From the NCBI GenBank assembly GCA_019639175.1, contig JAHBSK010000006.1, positions 188,709 through 250,194 of the forward strand: DNA of 61,486 bases. The letters run 5' to 3'. Below the pieces are notes generated by a model. That model had not been told where the DNA came from and searched no databases. It was given only the letters and a program-made list of their open reading frames with translations. Source of the DNA: Acidobacteriota bacterium (lineage in GTDB: Bacteria > Acidobacteriota > Blastocatellia > Pyrinomonadales > Pyrinomonadaceae). Shown in pieces: positions 27,085 through 37,876 of the stretch; within the stretch, counting starts at the first letter, position 1; each line of letters starts with the position of its first letter. A program made the position numbers and the translations under genes.

Positions 27085-28323
27085 ATGAAGAACGACATAC
27101 ATTCCATTGGCCTTGATGTTGGGACAAGCCGTGTGCGGTGCGTCATCGGCGAAGCTGCCGAGGACGGACGGATGAATATCGTGGGCATCGGCAACTGCGA
27201 TTCAAAAGGATTGAGGCGAGGCATCGTCACCGGTGCCGAGGCCGCCGCCGAGGCTATCAGGAAAGCCGTCACCGAAGCCGAACGCGTCAGCGGACTTGAG
27301 GTGAAGTCCGTTACTGTAAATCTTTCCGGGGAGCATTTTCGCGGTGAGAATAAAAGCGGTGTCGTCGCGGTTGCCGGAGCGGGAAGAGAGATCGCCCACG
27401 ATGACGTTGACCGTGCGCTCGAATCGGCAAGCGCTGTGCAGCTTCCGGCCGGTTGGGAAGTTTTCGACCGTCTGCCGCAGGAATTCATCATCGACGGACA
27501 GGACGGCATCACCGAACCGATAGGAATGAGCGGTTCGCGGCTCGAGGCGCTTGTGCATATCGTCACTGGACCGAGCGCCGGACGGCAAAATCTGGAAAAG
27601 GCAGTAAGGCGAGCCGGCCTGAGCGTGGAAACAATGGTGCTGGAGCCTGTTGCGGCTGCAGAATCCTCATTGACGGACGATGACCGCGAATACGGCTGCG
27701 CACTGGTCAACATCGGATCGGAGATTACGAGCCTGATGATCTTTGGACGCGGAGCGGTTCAGCATACGGCGGTCTTTCCTTTTGGCGGACTGCATTTTAC
27801 AAAGGACATCGCCGTCGGGCTTCGCGTTTCGATGCAGGAGGCGGCAAAGATAAAACATCGCTACGGATGTGTCGCGTCGTTTTTGATGGACGACGATGAG
27901 CGTTCGCAGACGATGGAGATCGTTCCCGTCGGCAGAAGCGAAACGCGCGGACTTTCAAAAGAGATACTATGCGACATCATGCAGCCGAGGGCGATCGAAC
28001 TGCTCCAGCACATTGCCCGCGAGGTTGCCGGAACCCGCGCACAGATACCGAGTGGTGTTGTCCTGACCGGCGGCGGAGCGATACCGCGCGGCATGGTCGA
28101 GATAGCGGAACAGGTTTTCGATTCGCCCAGCCGGACAGGTTTTCCCGAACGTCAGTATATCGGCGGACTGACCGACGGCATCGAAGGGCCGGATTGGACT
28201 GTCGCATGCGGCCTGGCGCTTTCGTCAATGCGTTCGCAGTTGCGCGAAATGAATAACGGCGACAGGTCAACTTCGGGAAGAATGGCGGCGTGGTTCGAAA
28301 ATTTTCGCGAAAAATTCCGTTAG
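27085..28323 (+). CDS. ftsA: Cell-division actin-like ATPase FtsA
   Basis: Actin-fold protein that tethers FtsZ to the membrane; 412 aa from the ATG at 27085, which starts the conserved IGLDVGTSRVRCVIGE 8 bp after ftsQ ends. The frame also opens at 27043, inside ftsQ, but that adds no conserved sequence. Seen: GLRRGIVTGAEAAAEAIRKAV (1C entry), PQEFIIDGQDGITEPIGMSG, LEPVAAAESSLTDDDRE, ALVNIGSEITSLMIF (phosphate 2), and VLTGGGAIPRGMVEIAEQVF (adenosine site). The C-terminal membrane helix is present as MAAWFENFREKFR. Partner ftsZ follows after 166 bp with its own promoter-like element. Confidence 0.96.
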   Translation: MKNDIHSIGLDVGTSRVRCVIGEAAEDGRMNIVGIGNCDSKGLRRGIVTGAEAAAEAIRKAVTEAERVSGLEVKSVTVNLSGEHFRGENKSGVVAVAGAGREIAHDDVDRALESASAVQLPAGWEVFDRLPQEFIIDGQDGITEPIGMSGSRLEALVHIVTGPSAGRQNLEKAVRRAGLSVETMVLEPVAAAESSLTDDDREYGCALVNIGSEITSLMIFGRGAVQHTAVFPFGGLHFTKDIAVGLRVSMQEAAKIKHRYGCVASFLMDDDERSQTMEIVPVGRSETRGLSKEILCDIMQPRAIELLQHIAREVAGTRAQIPSGVVLTGGGAIPRGMVEIAEQVFDSPSRTGFPERQYIGGLTDGIEGPDWTVACGLALSSMRSQLREMNNGDRSTSGRMAAWFENFREKFR

Positions 28324-28392
28324 ACGATGCGTGCGGACTGGATTTTTACCACAAATCATTGTATGCTTTTTCGCCATCAGCACAATATCTTG

Positions 28393-28421
28393 TTGATAAC
28401 GAAATCTGATCATTTGATAAT
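28393..28421 (+). promoter_or_regulatory. Candidate ftsZ promoter
   Basis: TTGATA (28393-28398) and GATAAT (28416-28421) are separated by 17 bp, about 69 bp before the ftsZ start in a 166-bp gap that breaks an otherwise tightly packed cluster. An extra promoter before ftsZ is common in dcw clusters. Confidence 0.5.
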
Positions 28422-28489
28422 GGAACTTAGTTTCTTGGCGGTATGTTCGAGAGGTTTTCGGGCGCCGAATGTTTGGAAGGACTTAATAA

Positions 28490-29605
28490 ATGAATAGCAG
28501 CGGAATCAAAATGTTTCTTGACGAGCCACCGATAACCGGCGCTCGGATCAAGGTTATCGGAGTTGGAGGCGGCGGCGGCAACGCGGTCAACAGGATGATC
28601 GAAGAGGGCATCAAAGGTGTCGAGTTCATTGTTGCCAACACCGATCTTCAGGCCCTCAATGCGTCAAAGGCCCCGATAAAGATACAGCTTGGCGGACGAT
28701 CAACGCGCGGACTCGGAGCCGGATCAAACCCGGATGTCGGGCGTGAAGCGGCTCTCGAAGATCATGAAAAATTGCTCGACGTGCTTGAAGGCTCGGACAT
28801 GGTCTTTGTCACCGCCGGACTCGGCGGCGGCACCGGCACCGGAGCTGCTCCGGTCGTGGCATCGCTGGCTATCGAATTGGGAGCGCTGACCGTAGGTGTC
28901 GTGACAAAGCCGTTCGGTGTCGAAGGCAAAAAGCGCATGGCACAGGCAGAGCGTGGGCTGGCGGAACTTCGCGGCTGTGTTGACACGATCATTACGATAC
29001 CAAATTCCAAACTTCGCGAGGTGGAAGAGAACATCACCCTGATGGATGCGTTCAGACGCGCCGATGACATTCTGCTTCAGGCCGTGCAGGGAATTACCGA
29101 TCTGATCACGACGCCGGGCATCATCAATCTGGACTTTGCCGATGTCACGACGGTAATGCGTAATAAAGGCGTTGCCCTGATGGGACTCGGGGCCGCGAGC
29201 GGTGCCGATGCGACCTCAAAGGCGATGCGAGCCGCGCTCGATTACAAGCTGCTTGAAGAAAACTCCATCACCGGGGCAAAAGCCGCGCTTATCAACGTTA
29301 CCGGAAACGCCAATATGCCGCTTGGCGAGATAGAGGACGCCATCGGCATGATCGAAAGCGAAGCCGACGACAACGCCGACATCATCTGGGGCAATGTCAT
29401 TCGTGAGGATATTGGAGACGAGATACGTGTTACGGTCATTGCGACGGGTTTTGACACCGCCGTTGCTTCGCAAATGCCGCAGCCGCGTCCGCTTGAGATG
29501 CCTGCTGCCGCTAATGGCGGACCGGCCCCGATATTTCCCGTGTCCGAACCGAGAAACGACGAAGACCTCGAAGTTCCGACATTCATGCGCCGGCAGGCCG
29601 ATTGA
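28490..29605 (+). CDS. ftsZ: Cell-division tubulin homologue FtsZ
   Basis: GTPase that forms the cytokinetic ring; 371 aa. Nucleotide-binding elements are intact: GVGGGGGNAVNRMIE (about 24-38), the tubulin signature GGGTGTGAAPVVASL (about 110-124), TIPNSKL (about 167-173) and the T7 loop NLDFADV (about 209-215), which activates hydrolysis in the adjoining subunit. The linker is short (about 325-355) and the C-terminal conserved peptide EVPTFMRRQ, which binds FtsA, is present. It is the last gene of the cluster and is followed by a strong terminator. Confidence 0.98.
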   Translation: MNSSGIKMFLDEPPITGARIKVIGVGGGGGNAVNRMIEEGIKGVEFIVANTDLQALNASKAPIKIQLGGRSTRGLGAGSNPDVGREAALEDHEKLLDVLEGSDMVFVTAGLGGGTGTGAAPVVASLAIELGALTVGVVTKPFGVEGKKRMAQAERGLAELRGCVDTIITIPNSKLREVEENITLMDAFRRADDILLQAVQGITDLITTPGIINLDFADVTTVMRNKGVALMGLGAASGADATSKAMRAALDYKLLEENSITGAKAALINVTGNANMPLGEIEDAIGMIESEADDNADIIWGNVIREDIGDEIRVTVIATGFDTAVASQMPQPRPLEMPAAANGGPAPIFPVSEPRNDEDLEVPTFMRRQAD

Positions 29606-29626
29606 CCGGGAACGCAAATTGGGAAT

Positions 29627-29656
29627 GCCGGGCTGAAAGCTCAGTCCGGCTTTTTT
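29627..29656 (+). terminator. Rho-independent terminator ending the dcw cluster
   Basis: GCCGGGCTGA (29627-29636) pairs with TCAGTCCGGC (29641-29650) over 10 bp (one G-U) around a 4-nt loop, followed by six T's. It lies 22 bp past the ftsZ stop. Confidence 0.9.
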
Positions 29657-29680
29657 GCGTGTTATTTTATTATTGAACCA

Positions 29681-30688
29681 ATGACAAGCTCCGAAGTTAA
29701 ATATCTTCCCAGGATCGGGATCACCATCGGCGATCCTGCGGGCATCGGGCCGGAGATCGTTCTCAATTCCTTGAATGACCCCGGTCTTTTGAAAATATGT
29801 GAGCCGATCATTATTGGGGATTATTTTCATCTTGATTACATAGCTGAGGAACTCGGGAGTTCAATTAATTTCTCAAAATATGGAGACACCGTCTCAGAAG
29901 GCTCAATACAAATACTTGACTTAGATAATATTGAACACGAAAAGCTTCGATTTGGTGAGGAAAGTGCCATGACCGGGCGTGCTTCCGCGCAGTATATCGA
30001 GGCGGCGGTCGATCTATGGAAAACCGGGAAGATCGACGCGATAGCGACCGCGCCGATCAGCAAAAATGCTCTTAAATTAGCTGGGTACAATTTTCCCGGA
30101 CATACGGAGTTTTTGGCGGAACTGACCGGCACAAAAGAATTCGCGATGAGTTTTTTTTGCGGCGACCTTCGCGTGGTTCTGGTTTCCACACATCTGCCGC
30201 TTCGCGAGGCACTGGAAAAGGTTACGAAAGACGAGCTTGTTCGCCTGATACGTTTTTCTGATCGGCAATTTGAACGGCTGCTGGGCCGTAAGGTAAAGAT
30301 CGCCGTTGCCGGGCTGAATCCGCACGCATCCGAAGGCGGTATGTTCGGATCGGAAGAGGCTGAGAGGATCGCGCCCGCCGTGGAGGAATGCCGCAGCGAA
30401 GGAATTGACGTTTCAGGGCCGTATTCGCCCGATACGATATTCTTACGCGGCCATAAAGGCGAGTTTGACGTGGTCGTTGCGTGTTATCATGATCAGGCGA
30501 CAATCGCCGTAAAATCTCTCGCATTCGGCTCGGCGGTAAATGTGACGCTGGGGCTTCCGCTGATACGGACCTCGGTCGATCACGGCACGGCGTTCGACAT
30601 TGCCGGAAAATTCATCGCTGACGCTTCAAGCATGGCAGCGGCGATCAAACTTGCCGCAGAATTGGCCGAGGTGAAGAAAAATGCATAA
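29681..30688 (+). CDS. pdxA: 4-hydroxythreonine-4-phosphate dehydrogenase
   Basis: NAD-dependent dehydrogenase of the DXP-dependent pyridoxal-phosphate pathway; 335 aa. Seen: GITIGDPAGIGPEIVLN (12-28), the TAPISKNALKLAGYNFPGHTEFLA region with metal-ligand histidine, GLNPHASEGGMFGSEE (about 210-225) and CYHDQATIAVKSLAFGSAVNVTLG (about 268-291). Codon use in the first ~110 residues is more AT-rich than the rest. No other pdx gene is nearby. A PdxA2-type erythronate/threonate dehydrogenase is a less likely alternative, given the GLNPHASE form. It stands alone between a terminator and the promoter of the next gene. Confidence 0.94.
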   Translation: MTSSEVKYLPRIGITIGDPAGIGPEIVLNSLNDPGLLKICEPIIIGDYFHLDYIAEELGSSINFSKYGDTVSEGSIQILDLDNIEHEKLRFGEESAMTGRASAQYIEAAVDLWKTGKIDAIATAPISKNALKLAGYNFPGHTEFLAELTGTKEFAMSFFCGDLRVVLVSTHLPLREALEKVTKDELVRLIRFSDRQFERLLGRKVKIAVAGLNPHASEGGMFGSEEAERIAPAVEECRSEGIDVSGPYSPDTIFLRGHKGEFDVVVACYHDQATIAVKSLAFGSAVNVTLGLPLIRTSVDHGTAFDIAGKFIADASSMAAAIKLAAELAEVKKNA

Positions 30689-30737
30689 AAGAACAAAACC
30701 TTGACGCACAAAGTGTGTAGGTGATAGGTTTTGTGGC

Positions 30738-30743
30738 TATAAT
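30738..30743 (+). promoter_or_regulatory. TATAAT -10 element before the response-regulator gene
   Basis: A consensus TATAAT lies 35 bp before a GTG at 30778. It is downstream of the longer frame's GTG at 30721, so a transcript from here could only use the 30778 start. No convincing -35 hexamer is seen at 17 bp. Confidence 0.45.
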
Positions 30744-30777
30744 CTGTTATACATCTGTTCTGGGAGAATTAGATCTT

Positions 30778-31917
30778 GTGTCAAAACGAAAAATACTGCT
30801 TGCGGATGATTCGATAACGATCCAAAAGGTCGTAAATCTTACCTTTGCCGAAGAAGGCGTCGAGGTCGTCACTGTCGGTGACGGCGATTCGGCACTTGCC
30901 AGAGTGGCGGAAGAATGGCCTGACCTCGTGATGGCTGATGTCAATATGCCGGGAGCGAACGGCTATAAGGTTTGCGAGGCGATAAGGTCTGACCAGGCGA
31001 CGCGCGATATTCCCGTTATTCTGCTTGTCGGTTCTTTCGAGCCTTTTGACGAAGCGGAGGCGGAGCGCGTCGGAGCCAACGCATTTTTGACAAAGCCTTT
31101 CCAGTCTATCCGTCAGTTGGTTTCGCAAGTCAATGACCTGATGGCAACGCGTTCAGCGGCTGTCGTTGACGACACTGCCGAAGTCGAGCCTGAGATCACA
31201 AGCGGCGGTGACGACGAAGGCGACAACGTTGAATCGCTTTATGAAGAGAGCCTTTCGGGAACGGAGACACACGACCTCGCGGTTGACACTGATCTCGGCG
31301 ATCAGGGTTTTGATGACGAGATGATAGAGACCAGCGTTGCTGAGGAAGAAACGCCCGCCGACACGTTGGAGTTCGGGTTGGCGGCGGAACCGGCTTCGGT
31401 TGAGGAGACACCCGCAACAGTTGCATTTGAACAGGAAACAAATATCACGGCTGATACATCTACTGAGCCGGCAGAAGTTCAGGAACAGCCGGAGTTGTCT
31501 GAAAGCTCATTTGAGGTTGTGGAAGAAACCCAACCAAATGTGGAGACCGCCGTTGCCGATCCGATTGACGTTGAAGCGGCCGGCGTCGGCCACGTGACGA
31601 GCGAAAAGATACGTGAGGCCGAGGGCAGAACGTATGCCGATCCGTTTCTAGAAACCGTGCGTTTGGATGAGACGCCGTCGCCTGTTCCTTATGAGCAGCC
31701 GCAGGCAGAGGCGCCGGTTGCGTTCGTGACCGAACCGGCGGCATCTTCGCCGGATATGAACCTGCTTGACCTGCCGCCTGTCGGAGCGGATACGCTTCAG
31801 ATAGTGACGGAAGAGGAAGCAATGGCCGCCGGTCATCCGCAAACGGTCAGCTTGTCGCCGGAATTGATGGAGATGATCGTTCAAAAGGTCGTGGAAAGGC
31901 TGCGCGAAGGCAGGTAG
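30778..31917 (+). CDS. Response regulator with long acidic tail
   Basis: From the GTG at 30778 the protein is 379 aa; GGGAG lies 10-15 bp before it and a -10 element 35 bp before it, so the longer start at 30721 is unlikely. The receiver domain covers about 1-125: paired acidic residues in LLADDS, the phospho-acceptor aspartate in VMADVNMPGANGYKV, and the lysine in LTKPFQ. The middle (about 125-345) is low-complexity, rich in Glu, Val, Thr, Pro and Ala, without a recognisable output domain. The last ~25 residues (SPELMEMIVQKVVERLREG) form one amphipathic helix. It resembles receiver proteins that act through protein contacts, such as motility or polarity regulators. No kinase gene is adjacent. 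The signalling partner is unknown. Confidence 0.85.
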   Translation: MSKRKILLADDSITIQKVVNLTFAEEGVEVVTVGDGDSALARVAEEWPDLVMADVNMPGANGYKVCEAIRSDQATRDIPVILLVGSFEPFDEAEAERVGANAFLTKPFQSIRQLVSQVNDLMATRSAAVVDDTAEVEPEITSGGDDEGDNVESLYEESLSGTETHDLAVDTDLGDQGFDDEMIETSVAEEETPADTLEFGLAAEPASVEETPATVAFEQETNITADTSTEPAEVQEQPELSESSFEVVEETQPNVETAVADPIDVEAAGVGHVTSEKIREAEGRTYADPFLETVRLDETPSPVPYEQPQAEAPVAFVTEPAASSPDMNLLDLPPVGADTLQIVTEEEAMAAGHPQTVSLSPELMEMIVQKVVERLREGR

Positions 31918-31941
31918 GGCCATCCTAAATATCGCTGTTCA

Positions 31942-31986
31942 CGGCCGGTTATCATTTGTCAGGATGAAAACCGGCCGGATTTGTTT
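31942..31986 (+). terminator. Hairpin terminator-like element after the response regulator
   Basis: CGGCCGGTT (31942-31950) pairs with AACCGGCCG (31969-31977), followed by a T-rich stretch GATTTGTTTT. It lies between the regulator and valS. Confidence 0.55.
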
Positions 31987-32008
31987 TAAAATCAAAGTTT
32001 TTACAGTT

Positions 32009-34939
<2,931 letters not shown>

Positions 34940-34999
34940 ACAAAACGCAAGATTCAATTATCTCACAGATAACTAAGATGGCGTTTTAGACGACAGGCT

Positions 35000-35893
35000 A
35001 TGAAAGATCACGATTATACAAGGTTTAGCACCCATAGTTACATGGAAAAAGCGATCAATTCGCTCTGCGGTTTGATCGAGGGGATTGCCATTGACGCTGA
35101 AATCAATCAATCTGAAGTGGAATTCTTGAAACTTTGGATTTCCGATCACGACCAGTTGAGGAAACATCATCCCTTTAACGAGTTGATTCCTGTTTTAGAA
35201 GAGGCTATTTCAGATTGTGTATTGAGTAGTGAAGAACGAGAGGACTTACAATGGTTATGCGAGAAGATGCAGAGCTCGGAATTTTGGGATAGTACGACGG
35301 CTGGAATTCAAAGACTGCATGCGATTCTCGGAGGGATTGCGGCCGATGGGAGGATTACTGAAAAGGAGATGGTTGGGTTAACAGACTGGTTAGCTAGTCA
35401 CGAACATCTTAAAACCTGTTGGCCCTATGACGAAATTGATAGCTTGGTGGTCTCCGTTCTTGCCGATGGAAAAATTGATTCGGATGAACACGAGTTACTA
35501 AAGGTTTTTTTCGCGGATTTTGTTTCAATTCTTGATGATAGAACAATTACGCGGCCTCCGATTTCAAATGGAATTTCAATAGGTGGGCTGTGTGCGGTTG
35601 ATCCCGTCATAACCTTCAAAGATTCACGATTTTGCTTTACCGGGAAGTCCAGTCGTTTTTCAAAATCGGATTTATCTTCAATCGTTGAGAATTTAGGGGG
35701 AGAATGTATTAATACAGTCAGCCAGTCGACTAATTATCTGGTGGTTGGAGCAGATGGAAATCCTGCATGGGCATTTGCCTGTTACGGTCGGAAGGTTGAA
35801 AAAGCCGTCGAACTGAGAAAGGCGGGTTTTCCCATTATGATAATACATGAAATTGACTTCCATGACGCAGTCAATGATGTGCTCGGTACATAA
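35000..35893 (+). CDS. Protein with TerB-like helical repeats and a C-terminal BRCT domain
   Basis: A 297-aa soluble protein. The C-terminal ~78 residues (208-285) are a BRCT domain: FCFTGKSSRFSKSDLSSIVE, the NLGGECINTVSQSTNYLVVG core, and KVEKAVELRKAGFPIMIIHE. It resembles the BRCT of bacterial NAD-dependent DNA ligase. The N-terminal part has four spaced helical repeats of the form G-I-x-A-D-G-x-I-x-x-x-E (about 28-50, 66-90, 112-134, 152-174), similar to TerB-like modules. The gene is visibly more AT-rich and uses different codons from valS and nadC on either side, which suggests transfer. It lies 60 bp after valS. Such proteins may act in DNA-damage responses or phage/plasmid biology, but no function is established. 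I am sure of the BRCT and less sure of the TerB likeness. Confidence 0.85.
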   Translation: MKDHDYTRFSTHSYMEKAINSLCGLIEGIAIDAEINQSEVEFLKLWISDHDQLRKHHPFNELIPVLEEAISDCVLSSEEREDLQWLCEKMQSSEFWDSTTAGIQRLHAILGGIAADGRITEKEMVGLTDWLASHEHLKTCWPYDEIDSLVVSVLADGKIDSDEHELLKVFFADFVSILDDRTITRPPISNGISIGGLCAVDPVITFKDSRFCFTGKSSRFSKSDLSSIVENLGGECINTVSQSTNYLVVGADGNPAWAFACYGRKVEKAVELRKAGFPIMIIHEIDFHDAVNDVLGT

Positions 35894-35946
35894 CGAATAG
35901 AAACAACGAGGTCGTTTATTCAATTACGCTACCTCTTTACAGAATT

Positions 35947-36804
35947 ATGAACTGGCTTGAAAGCAACGAGATAGTGACCGCGATCGGCGATTTTTTGGCA
36001 GAGGACATTGGCCGCGGCGATATTACGACGTCATCGACGGTGCCGGAGGACGTTCGCGGTGTCGGACGTTTTTTGGCGAAGGAATATCTTGTCATTTGCG
36101 GGATGAGCATCGCCGAGGCGGTTTTTGTGCATCTCGATCCGGAAACCCCCGAACTTGAAACGGCTTTCAATGACGGTGACGAGGTCGAGGAAGGCACCAT
36201 CTTTGGTTCGCTTTCGGGCTATGCGGACGTGCTGCTGACGGGCGAGCGCGTTGCCCTGAATCTGCTTCAGCGGATGTCCGGTGTTGCTACACTCACGCGG
36301 CAATTTGTCCGAGCGGTGGAAGGAACCGGAGCACAGATCGTAGATACGCGAAAAACAACGCCGGGCCTGCGAATGCTGGAAAAATACGCGGTGACGGTCG
36401 GCGGCGGCAAGAATCACCGGATGGGCCTGGATGACGGCGTGCTGATAAAGGACAATCATATTACGCTCGCCGGCGGCGTGACAGAAGCCGTCAGGGCCGC
36501 CAAGGAAAAAGCCGGACATCTGCATAAGATAGAGGTCGAGATAATGAACTGGGCGCAGCTTCGCGAGGCGATAGAAGCAGGAGCGGACATCGTTATGCTC
36601 GACAACCAAACGCCCGACGAGGCCGCCAAACTGGTGTCGATGGCACGCGACCTCAACCCGAATGTCCTGATCGAAGCATCGGGCGGAATGAGCCTCGACC
36701 GCGTGCGTTCATTTGCCGAAGCCGGCGTCGATCTCATCTCCGTCGGTGCGCTGACACATTCCGCGAAAGCGGTGGATATTTCATTTAAGATACAAACGTT
36801 GTAA
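35947..36804 (+). CDS. nadC: Nicotinate-nucleotide pyrophosphorylase (carboxylating)
   Basis: Quinolinate phosphoribosyltransferase of de novo NAD synthesis; 285 aa, normal length. Seen: EDIGRGDITTSSTVPE (about 18-33), ERVALNLLQRMSGVATLT (about 99-116), DTRKTTPGLRMLEKYAVTVGGGKNHRMGL (start near 136; substrate-binding Arg/Lys/His cluster), KDNHI (about 162-166), and the C-terminal VLIEASGGMSLDRVRSFAEAGVDLISVG (start near 238). Other nad genes are not adjacent. Its TAA stop is followed at once by a repeat element with terminal inverted repeats (36805-36910). Confidence 0.96.
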   Translation: MNWLESNEIVTAIGDFLAEDIGRGDITTSSTVPEDVRGVGRFLAKEYLVICGMSIAEAVFVHLDPETPELETAFNDGDEVEEGTIFGSLSGYADVLLTGERVALNLLQRMSGVATLTRQFVRAVEGTGAQIVDTRKTTPGLRMLEKYAVTVGGGKNHRMGLDDGVLIKDNHITLAGGVTEAVRAAKEKAGHLHKIEVEIMNWAQLREAIEAGADIVMLDNQTPDEAAKLVSMARDLNPNVLIEASGGMSLDRVRSFAEAGVDLISVGALTHSAKAVDISFKIQTL

Positions 36805-36910
36805 GTCAGAACCGCTTGACCCACCGATTTATCGGTGGGCTATTTTCGACAAGTCCCTTCGGGACAAAATGCCGAGTTTTGACACAGTCTCTCACGCAAG
36901 CGGTTCTGAC
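36805..36910. repeat. 106-bp palindromic element with 14-bp perfect terminal inverted repeats
   Basis: GTCAGAACCGCTTG (36805-36818) and CAAGCGGTTCTGAC (36897-36910) are exact reverse complements. Inside are a perfect 9-bp hairpin, CCCACCGAT-TT-ATCGGTGGG (36820-36839), followed by CTATTTT, and a small GTCCC-TTC-GGGAC hairpin (36853-36865). The element begins directly after the nadC stop codon. Its right arm encodes the last residues of the convergent CPBP protease gene. It may act as a bidirectional terminator, or be a small non-autonomous mobile repeat, or both. Confidence 0.8.
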
Positions 36911-37794
36911 CTCTTGTTCAGGTTAGGAAGGTAATATATCACCACGGTTGAGGCTATCAATGCGATGGTCGCGGCCAGACCGCCCTCGATGCCGTAATCG
37001 CCGCCGGTCAGCCATGCCGGGCCGTGATCCTGTTCCATCAGGTACGATGCCGATATAAGTTCCCGCAATCCGCTGACCTCAATGCCAAAAAACGCTCCCT
37101 GCATCCAGTTCCACATAAAATGAATTGCGGTGACGAACCACAACTCGCGCGTTTTCATGTATGCCACGGCGAACCAGATGCCCGCGATGAACGTGTTAGT
37201 CCAGGAGAATAGGGTCGCGCCCGGATTTGTATTGTGAACCGTCGCAAACAAAATTGAGCTTACGAGAATGCCGACCCATGCCAGATCGCTTCTGATAAAC
37301 GTCTGGAGCATATAGCCGCGAAAAACGACCTCTTCACCAGCCGCCGCGAAAGCAAAAAATAGGGCCGATGTCGCCATTGTCAAAAGAACGGCGTTGCGGG
37401 CATGATCCGGGTGACGGACGAAATCCATTCCGCCGAATGTGTATGCAATGCCGATGGCGATGGTGAGTGTGGCCGCTCCCGCAGTAAGCCCCAAAACGAT
37501 ATGCAAAGGCGTTTTGAGCGACAGCCACGCGCCAAGCTCGCGGAAACGGATCTTTTCAAACGCGCGGCCGCACAGCCATCCCGCCGCCAGCCCTGCAAAG
37601 ATAAGCACAAGGCCGTTCGCCACCAAAACTGCCAGAGAGATCGTCTGGCCGATCAGGTCAAAGCGCTGTAGGATCACACCGGCGGCAAGGCCGAAAAGGC
37701 CGCCAAAAAACAACAAAGCGGCAAGATAACACAACAGGCGCCATCCGCTGCGAAGCGTGTTGGTCTCATCAAGGAAAAGGGTGGAAATGGTCAT
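36892..37794 (-). CDS. CPBP (CAAX/Abi) family intramembrane metalloprotease
   Basis: A 300-aa polytopic protein with about seven to eight membrane segments. The CPBP catalytic motifs are present: EEVVFRGYM (EExxxR, about 154-162), the FATVHN histidine (about 190-195) and HFMWNW (about 230-235). Members cleave prenylated or other membrane substrates in some organisms and have unknown bacterial substrates in most. The final residues RSEPLA are encoded inside the right arm of the palindromic element at 36805-36910, so the original C-terminus may have been altered. It is divergent from ntrY with an 82-bp gap. Confidence 0.9.
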   Translation of the reverse strand: MTISTLFLDETNTLRSGWRLLCYLAALLFFGGLFGLAAGVILQRFDLIGQTISLAVLVANGLVLIFAGLAAGWLCGRAFEKIRFRELGAWLSLKTPLHIVLGLTAGAATLTIAIGIAYTFGGMDFVRHPDHARNAVLLTMATSALFFAFAAAGEEVVFRGYMLQTFIRSDLAWVGILVSSILFATVHNTNPGATLFSWTNTFIAGIWFAVAYMKTRELWFVTAIHFMWNWMQGAFFGIEVSGLRELISASYLMEQDHGPAWLTGGDYGIEGGLAATIALIASTVVIYYLPNLNKRSEPLA

Positions 37795-37876
37795 GCTTGA
37801 ATGTCCTTAATTTTACCTAAGCCGCCATTGCCCATCAAAGGCGAAAGCTCGATTAGCTTGTGTTAAACTTGTCAAT

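Noticed and set aside
26739..27713. 324-codon minus-strand frame opposite ftsQ and ftsA
   Set aside because: Ser/Pro-rich antisense reading with no recognisable domain.
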